Positions 55,730 to 64,000 of a stretch of DNA of 64,000 bases are shown here, piece after piece. Position numbers and translations under genes: made by a program. The first letter of the stretch is position 1. Every line of letters starts with the position of its first letter. The notes beneath the pieces are model-generated. The model was not told where the DNA came from. It ran no database searches and worked only from the letters and a program-made list of their open reading frames with translations. The stretch is from Frondihabitans sp. Leaf304 (GTDB lineage Bacteria; Actinomycetota; Actinomycetes; Actinomycetales; Microbacteriaceae): assembly GCF_001423105.1 (NCBI RefSeq), contig NZ_LMNV01000002.1, positions 508,303 to 572,302 of the forward strand, read 5' to 3'.

Positions 55730-57577
55730 ATGCCCCTAGCGATCGAAGACTATGCACTGATCGGCGACTGTCACACTGCCGCCCTGGTCGGCCGAAACGG
55801 CAGCATCGACTGGCTGTGCCTCCCCCGGTTCGATTCGGGGTCGATGTTCGCCGCGCTTCTCGGCGACGACGACAACGGTCGCTGGCTGGTCGCGCCGAGC
55901 GATGAGGCCGCCACAGCCACCCGCTCGTACGTCGACAGCACGTTCGTGTTGACCACGCGCTGGGTCACCACGACCGGCGAGGTCGAGGTGATCGACCTGA
56001 TGCCCTACGGCGACAGGCGCGCCGATGTCGTCCGACGAATCCGCGGCATCCGCGGCACGGTGACGATGCACGAAGACCTGCGCATCCGTTTCGCCTACAC
56101 GACCGCTATTCCCTGGATCCGGCAGATCCCCGACTCCGCCGACATCGCCGCCGGCCGGGGCGAGCCCGGTACGACCGCACTGATCGCGATCGCCGGGCCC
56201 GACGCCGTCGTCGTCCGCGGCCCCAAGCTCACCGCCTCCGACCACACCCACGAGGCCACCTTCGACGTCTCCGAGGGCGAGACCGTTGATCTGTCGCTGA
56301 CCTGGTATCCGTCGCACCGCGAGCCGCCCGCTCCGATCGACGTCGGGGCGCGGATCCTCGACACGGTCTCGTGGTGGCAGGAATGGGCTTCCCACTCCGA
56401 CGCCCCCGCCGTCTACTCCTCCGAGGTGCACCGCTCGCTCCTGCTGCTCCGAGCGCTTACCCACGAAGACACGAACGGCATCGTCGCGGCCGCCACCACG
56501 AGCCTGCCCGAGCAGTTCGGCGGGCAGCGCAACTGGGATTACCGCTACGTCTGGCTTCGCGATGCATCGATGACTCTGCAGGCGCTGATCCTGCACGGCT
56601 TCGCCGACGAGGCCACCGGCTGGCGCGACTGGCTTCTGCGCGCTATCGCCGGCGACCCCGCCGACGTGCAGATCATGTACGGGCTGGCGGGCGAGCGCTA
56701 TCTGGCCGAGACGACCATCGACGAGCTGCCGGGCTACCAGGGGGCTGCGCCGGTGCGCATCGGCAACGGCGCCTTCACGCAATATCAGGGCGACGTCTTC
56801 GGTGAGGTGATGGTCGCTCTTCACGACGCTCGCGAGCTCGGCGTCGAAGAGGGGGCTGATTCGTGGTCGCTGCAACGGGCCCTCATGTCGTACGTCGAAG
56901 ACAACTGGTCGCGGCCCGACAACGGCATCTGGGAGATCCGCGGCGAGGCGCAGCACTTCACACACTCGCGGGTGATGATCTGGGCGGCACTCGATCGGGC
57001 GATTCGCGGCGTGCAGCAGTTCCACCTCGAGGGCCCCGTCGACCGGTGGCTCGAACTCCGCGAGAAGGTGCGCGACGAGATCGAGGAGCACGGCTACGAC
57101 GCCGAGCGCAACTGCTATGTGCAGCACTACGGCTCGAAAGAGGTTGATGCGTCATTGCTGCAGCTCGCGCAGGTCGGTTATGTCGACGCCCACGACCCGC
57201 GCATGCTCGGCACGGTCAAGGCCATCGAGGAAGACCTCCTGCACGACGGCCTGCTTCTCCGATACCGCACCGAGTCGGGTGTCGATGGCCTGGCCGGCAC
57301 CGAAAACCCGTTCCTCGCGTGCTCGTTCTGGCTCGCAGAGCAGTACGGTCGCAGCGGCCGCATCGACGATGCGACCCGTCTGATGGATCGCCTCGTCGGC
57401 TTCGCCAACGACGTCGGCATGCTCTCCGAAGAGATCGAGGTGGCCACGGGGCGCCACGTCGGCAACACACCGCAGGCACTGTCGCACCTGGCCCTCGTGC
57501 GCGCGGCCGACGCCATCGACGCCGCGATCGAGCACTCGCGCGGAGGCGACGCCCGACGGCTCGCGAGTCAGGCCTGA
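55730..57577 (+). CDS. Glycoside hydrolase family 15 protein (glucoamylase/trehalase type)
   Basis: 615 residues. The N-terminal beta-domain has IEDYALIGDCHTAALVGRNGSIDWLCLPRFDSGSMFAALLG. The (alpha/alpha)6 barrel follows, with NWDYRYVWLRDASMTLQALI, catalytic-site glutamate region NGIWEIRGEAQHFTHSRVMIWAALDRAI and second acid region MLSEEIEVATGRHVGNTPQALSHLAL. Mycobacterial homologues are trehalases; others cut alpha-1,4 glucans. No signal peptide, so the substrate is intracellular. Convergent with zwf. Confidence 0.92.
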   Translation: MPLAIEDYALIGDCHTAALVGRNGSIDWLCLPRFDSGSMFAALLGDDDNGRWLVAPSDEAATATRSYVDSTFVLTTRWVTTTGEVEVIDLMPYGDRRADVVRRIRGIRGTVTMHEDLRIRFAYTTAIPWIRQIPDSADIAAGRGEPGTTALIAIAGPDAVVVRGPKLTASDHTHEATFDVSEGETVDLSLTWYPSHREPPAPIDVGARILDTVSWWQEWASHSDAPAVYSSEVHRSLLLLRALTHEDTNGIVAAATTSLPEQFGGQRNWDYRYVWLRDASMTLQALILHGFADEATGWRDWLLRAIAGDPADVQIMYGLAGERYLAETTIDELPGYQGAAPVRIGNGAFTQYQGDVFGEVMVALHDARELGVEEGADSWSLQRALMSYVEDNWSRPDNGIWEIRGEAQHFTHSRVMIWAALDRAIRGVQQFHLEGPVDRWLELREKVRDEIEEHGYDAERNCYVQHYGSKEVDASLLQLAQVGYVDAHDPRMLGTVKAIEEDLLHDGLLLRYRTESGVDGLAGTENPFLACSFWLAEQYGRSGRIDDATRLMDRLVGFANDVGMLSEEIEVATGRHVGNTPQALSHLALVRAADAIDAAIEHSRGGDARRLASQA

Positions 57578-57612
57578 CCGACCGCGTCCGCAGACGCACG
57601 CGCTTGCAAACA

Positions 57613-57660
57613 CGAATCGGCCAAAGCGCCATGGCACGCCACGTCGCTTTGGCCGATTCG
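57613..57660. terminator. Bidirectional hairpin between GH15 and zwf
   Basis: Perfect 16-bp arms (57613-57628 and 57645-57660, CGAATCGGCCAAAGCG and its complement) around a 16-nt loop. The stops of the two convergent genes lie 36 and 23 nt away. Confidence 0.85.
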
Positions 57661-57682
57661 CGTCACATCAGACGCGCGAGGG

Positions 57683-59059
57683 TCACGCCTCTTTCGAGGT
57701 GGTCCAGCCTTCCGGCCCGGACGAACCCGCGGGGTACTTCTCGAGCGGCACGTCGTCGGCCTGCCACGCGTCGATGACCGGCTGCACGATAGCCCAGCAG
57801 CGCTCGGCCACGTCGCCGCGGATCGACAGCGTCGGGTCGTCGTGGAAGATGCCCGAGAGCACCTCGCCGTAGGGGGTCAGCTCGGGCTTGCCGAGGTCGG
57901 TCTTGAAGACCGACTTCTCGAGCGAGAACGGGTTGCCCTGGCCGTTGGTGGTGACGCCGAGCTCGAGGGTCTCGGGGCTGATCTCGATGCGCAGCGTATC
58001 GGGGCTGGAGGCGCCCTTGAGTCCTGCGGGAAGCACCGGCACGGGCTTGAACGTGATCAGCACCTCCTTGCGCACCTTGGTCATGCCCTTGCCGGAGCGC
58101 AGGATGAACGGCACGCCGGCCCAGCGACGCGTCTTGATCTCGAACTCGACCTCGGCGAGGGTCTCGGTCTGGCGCTCGTTGTCGACTCCGTCTTCGTCGG
58201 AGTAGGCGGGAACGTCTTTGCCGTCGATGGTGCCGGCGGCGTACTGGCCGCGGCGGCTGGAGGCGACGGGATCGTTGTCTTTCACCCAGGTGGCGCGGAG
58301 GACGCGGGCGATCTCGCTGCGGAGCTCGATCGAGTCGATCGACGACGGGGCGTCCATGGCGATGATCGCGAGCACCTGCAGCAGGTGGCTCTGGATCATG
58401 TCGATCAGGGCGCCGGCCTTGTCGTAGTACTGCGCGCGACCCTCGAGGCCGAGGACCTCGTCGTAGAAGATCTCGACCTTCTCGATGTTGTCGCCGTTCC
58501 AGACCGGCTCGAAGAGGCGGTTCGCGAAGCGGAGGCCGATGATGTCGAGCACCGTCGAGCGACCGAGGAAGTGGTCGGTGCGGTGGATGCGCTCTTCGGG
58601 GATGACCTTGAGGAGCTCCTCGTTCAGGTCGCGGGCGCCCTGCTCGTCGCTGCCGAAGGGCTTCTCGAGTGCCAGGCGGAGTCCGTCGGGAACATCGATC
58701 TCTTCCAGGGCCTTGATGACCTTGGTCGAGATGGCGGGCGGAAGCGCGAAGTACATGACCGGCGCGCCTTCGGAGGCCGCGAACAGCTTCTTGAGGTGCT
58801 CGGGGTCGGTCGGGTCGCCCTGGATGTACTCGCTGGAGGCGAGGGTCCGCTTGGCGAGGTCGCTGCCGGCGTCGCCGTTGAAGGCCGTCTTGACGACGTC
58901 GTCCCACTCGTCGGTCGAGCGCTCGGAGCGGCCCGTCCCGATCAGCTTGACGTCGACGCCGCGGTCGCTCTTGAGCAGGCTCGCGAGACCGGGGAGGAGG
59001 AGGCGCTCGGTGAGGTCACCGGAAGCGCCGAGGATGATGAGTGTGCTCGTCTCCGTCAT
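57683..59059 (-). CDS. zwf: Glucose-6-phosphate dehydrogenase
   Basis: First step of the oxidative pentose phosphate pathway, yielding NADPH. 458 residues. N-terminal LIILGASGDLTERLLLPGLASLL binds the cofactor; EKPFGSDEQGA and the catalytic RTDHFLGRSTV follow; FRVRSGKGM-like FILRSGKGMTKV is further on. Shorter than the usual roughly 510-residue actinobacterial Zwf, matching a second, divergent group. ATG 59059 shares its A with the stop of a 13-codon upstream frame that has the good RBS, so translation is likely coupled. No tal or opcA lies beside it. Confidence 0.9.
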   Translation of the reverse strand: MTETSTLIILGASGDLTERLLLPGLASLLKSDRGVDVKLIGTGRSERSTDEWDDVVKTAFNGDAGSDLAKRTLASSEYIQGDPTDPEHLKKLFAASEGAPVMYFALPPAISTKVIKALEEIDVPDGLRLALEKPFGSDEQGARDLNEELLKVIPEERIHRTDHFLGRSTVLDIIGLRFANRLFEPVWNGDNIEKVEIFYDEVLGLEGRAQYYDKAGALIDMIQSHLLQVLAIIAMDAPSSIDSIELRSEIARVLRATWVKDNDPVASSRRGQYAAGTIDGKDVPAYSDEDGVDNERQTETLAEVEFEIKTRRWAGVPFILRSGKGMTKVRKEVLITFKPVPVLPAGLKGASSPDTLRIEISPETLELGVTTNGQGNPFSLEKSVFKTDLGKPELTPYGEVLSGIFHDDPTLSIRGDVAERCWAIVQPVIDAWQADDVPLEKYPAGSSGPEGWTTSKEA

Positions 59060-59100
59060 CAGACGGTCTGCTCGGGGCGAGTCGCGGTGCGGGAATTCAT
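59059..59100 (-). CDS. uORF/leader peptide overlapping the zwf start
   Basis: Thirteen-residue frame MNSRTATRPEQTV with GGAAAGGA in front, ending in TGATG whose ATG begins zwf. zwf itself has no good Shine-Dalgarno, so ribosomes finishing the peptide would reinitiate. A small GCCCGT/ACGGGC stem with an AGAA loop lies further up at 59125-59140. Confidence 0.6.
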   Translation of the reverse strand: MNSRTATRPEQTV

Positions 59101-59282
59101 GGACGTCCTTTCCGAAGTGAAGCCCGTAGAAACGGGCCATGTGTCTCAACGCGCTCGTCAGGCGAGAATTCCCGGCGGAGGTCGGGTGCGGTCACGGGCG
59201 CGAGAGGCCACGATGCCAGCGTCAACCGTACTGCTCCGCGCCTGATCGTGTCGGCATCGGTCAAGTGGTGCGTGTCACCCGG

Positions 59283-60341
59283 TCAGCTTGCCAGGGCGAC
59301 GAGGATCCGCGACGCCGACAGCGCGACCGACGCTTCTTCCGCCACCCGGCGCGGCGAGGGGTTCGTGCCGGCGTCGAGAGCGGACCAGGCGTCGTCGAGG
59401 GCGGCCTCGGCCCGAGAGATCGGCCGGGCGCGATCGTCGTGGACCCGGATGGCGTCGGCGAGGGCGGCGTACAACGTGGCGAGGGGGTCGGTGACCGCGG
59501 ATCCTGGGCTCTCGACCCGCCGGTCGGGATCGGCGCCGCGTCGTGCCAGCTCGCCGGTCACTTCGGCGGCGTCGCGCAGGTGGAAGGCAATCCGCTCGGC
59601 GATGCGGAGCCGGTCGCGGTCGTCGCTGAGGTCGATCCGGCGTCGGCGGCGGGGGTTCCACCGTTGCGATTCGTCGCCGTAGTCGACGGCCGCTCGCACC
59701 CGGGCGAGTGTCACGGGCAGCGATTCGATGCGGCTCTCGAACTCGTCGCCGTCGAGGGGCCAGTCGGCGCGGAACACTCCGGCGAGGTCGTCGGCCCGGT
59801 CGGCCAGCTCGGAGTGGAGGCGCTGCAGTCGATCACGGGCGTCACCCGAGTAGAGCGGGGGCACGACCGTGAAGTTGATCACCACGCCCACGACGATGCC
59901 GACGAGCATCTGCACCGCATAGCCCCACGAGTAGTCCTCGCTGTCGGAGCCACCGATGAGCAGCACGAACAGCCCGGCCATCGGCACCCAGTCGCGACCG
60001 GCCCCGAGCAGCGGCAGCCCGCCGAGCAGCACGCCGACGCCGATCACCAGGGCGACAGTCAGCACCGTCGGGTTGCCGAGGGCCACGACGACCGCCGCGA
60101 GGCCGATACCGAGCACTAGCCCGGCGAGTGTCTGGATGCCCTGCGTCAGCGATGCCTTCACCGTCGGATACATGCTCACGACGGCCCCGAGCGGCGCGTA
60201 GTAGGGGTAGTCGGCAGCAGTGCCCGGCACGTGCGGCGCGATCCACCAGGCGAGCGCCGCGGCGAGAGCCGCTTTGACGGCGAGAAGGATCCGGGGGTGC
60301 GCCAGCAGTCTCAGGGCGCGTCGATTTCCCGGTGAAGGCAT
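59283..60341 (-). CDS. FUSC/aromatic acid exporter-like membrane protein
   Basis: 352 residues. Six hydrophobic segments in residues 20-160 (ILLAVKAALAAALAWWIAPHV, YYAPLGAVVSMYPTVKASLTQGIQTLAGLVLGIGLAAVVVAL...) match the FUSC/ArAE membrane domain. A cytosolic helical half follows with RRRRR near residue 240. Family members export aromatic acids or are of unknown role. ATG 60341 is chosen; 97 nt separate it from divergent dnaE2. The 59101-59282 gap shows nothing else I can support. Confidence 0.85.
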   Translation of the reverse strand: MPSPGNRRALRLLAHPRILLAVKAALAAALAWWIAPHVPGTAADYPYYAPLGAVVSMYPTVKASLTQGIQTLAGLVLGIGLAAVVVALGNPTVLTVALVIGVGVLLGGLPLLGAGRDWVPMAGLFVLLIGGSDSEDYSWGYAVQMLVGIVVGVVINFTVVPPLYSGDARDRLQRLHSELADRADDLAGVFRADWPLDGDEFESRIESLPVTLARVRAAVDYGDESQRWNPRRRRRIDLSDDRDRLRIAERIAFHLRDAAEVTGELARRGADPDRRVESPGSAVTDPLATLYAALADAIRVHDDRARPISRAEAALDDAWSALDAGTNPSPRRVAEEASVALSASRILVALAS

Positions 60342-60376
60342 CACGACAGACTGCCATACGGCGGCCTGTGAGCTCG

Positions 60377-60406
60377 TTGATCCGTGTCGGTCGCGTGACC
60401 TACACT
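60377..60406 (+). promoter_or_regulatory. dnaE2 promoter
   Basis: TTGATC, 18 nt, TACACT; the LexA box begins 3 nt after the -10, so bound LexA covers the start site. Confidence 0.65.
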
Positions 60407-60408
60407 GT

Positions 60409-60424
60409 TCGAACACACGTTCGA
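60409..60424 (+). promoter_or_regulatory. LexA (SOS) box of dnaE2
   Basis: TCGAACACACGTTCGA is a perfect match to TCGAAC-N4-GTTCGA, flanked so that GTTCGAAC appears twice, 4 nt apart. It ends 14 nt before the dnaE2 ATG. Confidence 0.92.
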
Positions 60425-60438
60425 ACGAGAGGGGTCGC

Positions 60439-63400
60439 ATGGCATTCACGCACCTGCACGTGGCCTCCTCGTTCAGCGCTCATTTCGGCACGGCGACGCC
60501 GATGGATCTCGTCGCGCAAGCCGTAGCCAGCGGGGCCGATGCGGCGGCGATCACCGACCGCGACGGTCTCTACGGAGCGATCCGGCACGTCGGCGCCTGC
60601 CGGGCTGCGGGCATCGATCCGATCGTCGGGGTCGAGCTCGGCGTCCTGTCCGATGCCGAGGGCGGGTCGGCACGCGGCCGGTCGGCGGCCGACACCGATC
60701 GCATCGTGGTGCTCGCTCACGGCTCCCCCGCCGGTGGTGTGGCGGCGGGGGCCGGGTGGGCCTCCCTCTGCCGGCTCATCAGTGCGGCGCACGGTCGAGC
60801 CACACGCAAGACGAGCGGCACCGCGAACAGCGTTGCGACGATCGCCCGCTCACGGCTCCGAGCCTTCCTGCTGGGCGACGACGGTCCGGCCGGCACCGTG
60901 CTGCTCGGTCCCGACTCCGATGTCGGCCGGGCGGTGTCACGTGGTGATCACGCGAAGGCCATGGCACTGCTCGACGACTGGAAGACCCTTCTGCCGGGCG
61001 GTGTCGTCGTCGAGGTCGTCTGCCACCTGACCGAACCCGGCGAAAGCCGTTCTCTGCGGCACGCGGCCCGCATGCTCGAACTGGCTGACGCCGCCCGCGT
61101 TCCGGCGATCCTCAGCAACGCGGTTCGCTACCTCGAACCCGATGGCGCCGTCACCGCCGACGTGCTCGACGCCGCGGGGCATCTTGCCGCCCTCGGGTCG
61201 TTCGAACCGCAGCCCAACGCCCAGGCCTGGCTCAAAGGCCCCGGGGCGATGCGTGAGTTGGCACAGCAGATCGCGAGCGTCTCGTCACTCGATCGGCGCA
61301 GTGCCGAAGAGATGCTGGCCGCAACCGAAGAGCTCGCCGATCGCTGCCGCCTCGACCCCGACGCCGATCTCGGCTGGCGCCGCCCGAAGGTTCCCGAGCT
61401 GAGTGCGATCGGTGTCGAGGGCGACCCCGACCAGGTGCTCTGGCGTCGCTCCGAGGCGGGCATCACCGAGCGGTTCGGCGACGTGTCGATGGCGAAGCGC
61501 GAGAAGCTCGAGCGACGCATGCGCGACGAGCTGAAGACCATCACCGGGTTCGGGTTCGCGAGCTACTTCCTCACGGTGGCCGACGTCTCGCAGCTGATGC
61601 GCGATATGCGGGTGCGGAACGCCGCCCGAGGGTCGGGCGCGGGCAGCCTCGTCACCTACCTGCTGCGCATCTCCAACGTCGATCCACTCGAGCACGACCT
61701 CCTGTTCGAGCGGTTCCTCGGCAACAAGCGCGAGACGCTCCCCGACATCGACATCGACGTCGAGTCGGCCCGGCGACACGAGATCTACCGGGCCATCTTC
61801 GACCGCTACGGCAGCAACCGGGTCACCCTGATGTCGATGCAGTCGACCTACCGCGGGCGTGGGGCCGTCCGCGACGCAGGGCTCGCTCTCGGCCTCGACG
61901 ACGAGCAGATCGACCTGGTGGCGAAGAACGTCTGGCGATCGAACGCCCGCGACTTCCGCACCGCCCTCGCCGAGAAGCCCGAGTTGCGCGAGATCGCCGA
62001 TCTCGCTCGCGAAAACGACCAGATCGAGCTGCTCGTCGACCTGACCGAGCGACTCGACCGACTCCCCCGGCACATCTCGATGCATCCGTGCGGCGTGATC
62101 CTCGGCGACTCCGACCTGCTCAGCATGACCCCAGTGCAGCCGAGCGGCATGGGGCTTCCGATGAGCCAGTTCGACAAGCACGACATGAACGACGCGGGCC
62201 TGCTCAAACTCGACGTGCTCGGCGTGCGCATGCAGTCGTCGATGGCCTTCGCGCTCGACGAGATCGAGCGCATCAACGGCCCGCGCACGGCCCTCGCCGG
62301 TGCACTCCCCCTCGATGTGCCCTACGTCAACCGGCAGGGCCGCATCGAACTCGACGCGATCCCCCATGACGACGAGCCCACCTACGAGGCGATCCGCACC
62401 ACCCACACCCTCGGCATGTTCCAGATCGAGAGTCCCGGGCAGCGCGAGCTGATCGGCAAGATGCAGCCCGACCAGTACGAAGACCTCATCGCCGACATCT
62501 CGCTGTTCCGGCCCGGCCCGATGAAGGGCAACATGGTCGCGCCCTACCTCGACACCAAGCACGGTTTTCAGCAGCCCGACTATCTGCACCCCTCGTTCGC
62601 CGAGTTCCTCCAAGACAGCTACGGGGTGGTGATCTACCACGAGCACGTGCTTCGCATTTTGAACGCCACCATGGGCATCTCGCTCGCCGAGGCCGACGAG
62701 ATGCGACGCGCCATGACGAAGCGCGACGACCTCGAAGACGAGTTCCGGCAAAAGACGCGAGACAACCGCGACGCGCAGGGCCGCTCGAAGTTCACCGAGA
62801 AAGAGATCGATCGCATCTGGGGTGTGCTCAAGGGCTTCGGGTCATTCGGCTTCTGCAAGGCGCACGGCGCCGCCTTCGCCCTGCCCACTTATCAGAGCGC
62901 CTGGCTCAAGACCCACTACCCGGCCGAGTTCCTCGCCGGCATCCTCACCCACGATCCCGGCATGTACCCCAAGCGCCTGCTGCTGACCGAGGCGAAACGC
63001 ATGGGCATCCCCGTCCTGCCGCTCGACGTCAATGCGTCGAGCGACGTCTTCCACGTCGAGCGGGTGAAGCCCCCGCGCACCCCTGTCGCCCGCTCGTACC
63101 CCGGCGAGCTCGGCATTCGTCTCTCTCTGGTCGACGTGCAGGGCATCACGGAGGCCGAGGTGACCCGGATCCTCGAGAACCGCCCCTTCACCTCGATCGC
63201 CGACTTCTACCAGAGGGCGACCCCGTCGAGACGGCTCTTCGAGCGGCTCGGCCAGGTGGGCGCCCTCGATTCCCTCGGCGGTGAGGGGCGCACGCGGGGT
63301 GACGTCCTGGCGAGAATTCGGCAGCTGACCGGCAGAGCCTCCCGCCCGAAGGCCACCGACGCCCTCAACCAGCTCGACTTCGACGTCGACGAATCGTCGT

Positions 63401-63918
63401 CGGTGCCGATCGGCACCCCCGACGTCTCTGTCCGTGAGCGGGTCAGCCGCGAGCTCGACATCCTCTCGCTCGAGGTCGGCGAGCACGTCATCGAGAGCTA
63501 CCGGCCGATGCTCGACGACCTCGGAGTGATCCGAGCCGCCGACCTGCGGAACAACTGGAACGGCACGACCGTGCTCGTCGCCGGAATCCGCATCGCCACG
63601 CAGACGCCGCCGATGCGCAGCGGCAAGCGCGTCGTCTTCATCAGCCTCGACGACGGGTCGGGGTGCTCCGACTCGACCTTCTTCGAAGAGGCGCAGAATC
63701 GCGCCGGCTCCCTCCTGTTCGGCACGAAGCTGCTGCTGATCCAGGGCCGCACGAGGCGCACGGGCGAACGCGGCATCTCGCTCGAGGCCGACAACGCGTG
63801 GGATTTAAAAACGCTCTGGCGAGACTGGCAGGCAGGGCGGGTTGCGGGCGGTTCGCTCGGCGAGGGGGTCGACGCCTCGGTCAGCGACGGTCTCGACGCC
63901 GGCCTGGTCAGCCCGTGA
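60439..63918 (+). CDS. dnaE2: Error-prone DNA polymerase DnaE2 (ImuC)
   Basis: Alpha-subunit paralogue of 1159 residues that carries out damage-induced mutagenic translesion synthesis with ImuA'/ImuB. Residues 1-250 hold the PHP domain (FTHLHVASSFSAHFGTATPMDLVAQA). The catalytic aspartates are in TLPDIDIDVES near residue 435, and the helix-hairpin-helix and OB domains lie near the C-terminus (TVLVAGIRIATQTPPMRSGKRVVFISLDDGSG). ATG 60439 follows GAGAGGGG. The LexA box and promoter make it SOS-induced; imuA'/imuB are not in the window. Confidence 0.95.
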   Translation: MAFTHLHVASSFSAHFGTATPMDLVAQAVASGADAAAITDRDGLYGAIRHVGACRAAGIDPIVGVELGVLSDAEGGSARGRSAADTDRIVVLAHGSPAGGVAAGAGWASLCRLISAAHGRATRKTSGTANSVATIARSRLRAFLLGDDGPAGTVLLGPDSDVGRAVSRGDHAKAMALLDDWKTLLPGGVVVEVVCHLTEPGESRSLRHAARMLELADAARVPAILSNAVRYLEPDGAVTADVLDAAGHLAALGSFEPQPNAQAWLKGPGAMRELAQQIASVSSLDRRSAEEMLAATEELADRCRLDPDADLGWRRPKVPELSAIGVEGDPDQVLWRRSEAGITERFGDVSMAKREKLERRMRDELKTITGFGFASYFLTVADVSQLMRDMRVRNAARGSGAGSLVTYLLRISNVDPLEHDLLFERFLGNKRETLPDIDIDVESARRHEIYRAIFDRYGSNRVTLMSMQSTYRGRGAVRDAGLALGLDDEQIDLVAKNVWRSNARDFRTALAEKPELREIADLARENDQIELLVDLTERLDRLPRHISMHPCGVILGDSDLLSMTPVQPSGMGLPMSQFDKHDMNDAGLLKLDVLGVRMQSSMAFALDEIERINGPRTALAGALPLDVPYVNRQGRIELDAIPHDDEPTYEAIRTTHTLGMFQIESPGQRELIGKMQPDQYEDLIADISLFRPGPMKGNMVAPYLDTKHGFQQPDYLHPSFAEFLQDSYGVVIYHEHVLRILNATMGISLAEADEMRRAMTKRDDLEDEFRQKTRDNRDAQGRSKFTEKEIDRIWGVLKGFGSFGFCKAHGAAFALPTYQSAWLKTHYPAEFLAGILTHDPGMYPKRLLLTEAKRMGIPVLPLDVNASSDVFHVERVKPPRTPVARSYPGELGIRLSLVDVQGITEAEVTRILENRPFTSIADFYQRATPSRRLFERLGQVGALDSLGGEGRTRGDVLARIRQLTGRASRPKATDALNQLDFDVDESSSVPIGTPDVSVRERVSRELDILSLEVGEHVIESYRPMLDDLGVIRAADLRNNWNGTTVLVAGIRIATQTPPMRSGKRVVFISLDDGSGCSDSTFFEEAQNRAGSLLFGTKLLLIQGRTRRTGERGISLEADNAWDLKTLWRDWQAGRVAGGSLGEGVDASVSDGLDAGLVSP

Positions 63919-63964
63919 TCGCGCCCGGCCGGGTCGGCCCATGATCGCGCCCGGCCGGGTCGGC
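63916..63964 (+). repeat. Tandem 23-bp repeat overlapping the dnaE2 stop
   Basis: TGATCGCGCCCGGCCGGGTC plus GGC occurs at 63916-63938 and 63942-63964, period 26. The first copy includes the stop codon. CGGCGGGTG also recurs at 63961 and 63981. The window ends here. Confidence 0.8.
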
Positions 63965-64000
63965 GGGTGTTTCCAGGAGTCGGCGGGTGCTGCAGCACCC

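Noticed and set aside
61285..62751. 488-codon open frame antisense to dnaE2
   Set aside because: Shadow of the polymerase frame; no recognisable domain.

Overview
The window is a compact, G+C-rich stretch of a chromosome from an actinobacterium. The family is most likely Microbacteriaceae or a close relative; this is inferred from protein style and gene order, and no rRNA is present to confirm it. Supporting signs are GTG/TTG starts, TAxxxT -10 hexamers placed 6-7 nt before start codons (leaderless mRNAs), actinobacterial-type LexA boxes, a CIRCE-like site on hrcA, and the gene orders dusB-dgt-dnaG, hrcA-dnaJ-rsmE-HIT-phoH-ybeY-corC-era and comEA-comEC-holA. No tRNA, rRNA, prophage, IS element or CRISPR array was seen.

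Layout. 1-3.8 kb: replication and tRNA modification (dnaG partial, dgt, dusB). 3.9-10.7 kb: YbaK-type deacylase, a DsbA-like operon behind an AbiEi/DUF559 protein, glyS, a class V aminotransferase facing a LysR regulator across a perfect LysR box, and a lipoprotein. 10.9-15.4 kb: uppS-recO, a TRIC-type channel, and leuA behind a leucine-rich leader peptide. 15.4-17.4 kb: a two-component system. 17.5-24.7 kb: a long minus-strand ribosome/stress cluster from hrcA down to era. 24.8-31.4 kb: membrane proteins, hemW, lepA, an aminotransferase and rpsT. 31.7-37 kb: competence/replication genes (holA, comEC, comEA) with an epimerase inserted between comEA and comEC. 37-42 kb: leuS and a head-to-head pabB/pabC pair. 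42-48 kb: the cydABDC operon for cytochrome bd oxidase. 48-52.4 kb: an OpuC-type osmoprotectant importer and a TetR regulator. 52.4-64 kb: an SRAP abasic-site protein, a DUF2183 protein, an SDR, a DUF6504 protein, GH15, zwf, a FUSC-like membrane protein and dnaE2. A LexA box precedes both DUF6504 and dnaE2, so this end carries a dispersed SOS mutagenesis module.

The non-coding DNA is the least ordinary part. An octamer, AGGATCCG, occurs about 33 times (both orientations), far above composition-based expectation and in all reading frames. A family of about 57-bp hairpins with GTGCCGCC/GGCGGCAC arms occupies three intergenic regions, once as a 94-bp tandem array. Two copies of an 86-bp element with terminal inverted repeats lie 44 kb apart. 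Other local signals are a leuA leader, a 13-codon uORF whose stop overlaps the zwf start, alternative hairpins after glyS, and two divergent gene pairs whose start codons are almost back to back. Counts and alignments were made by eye.
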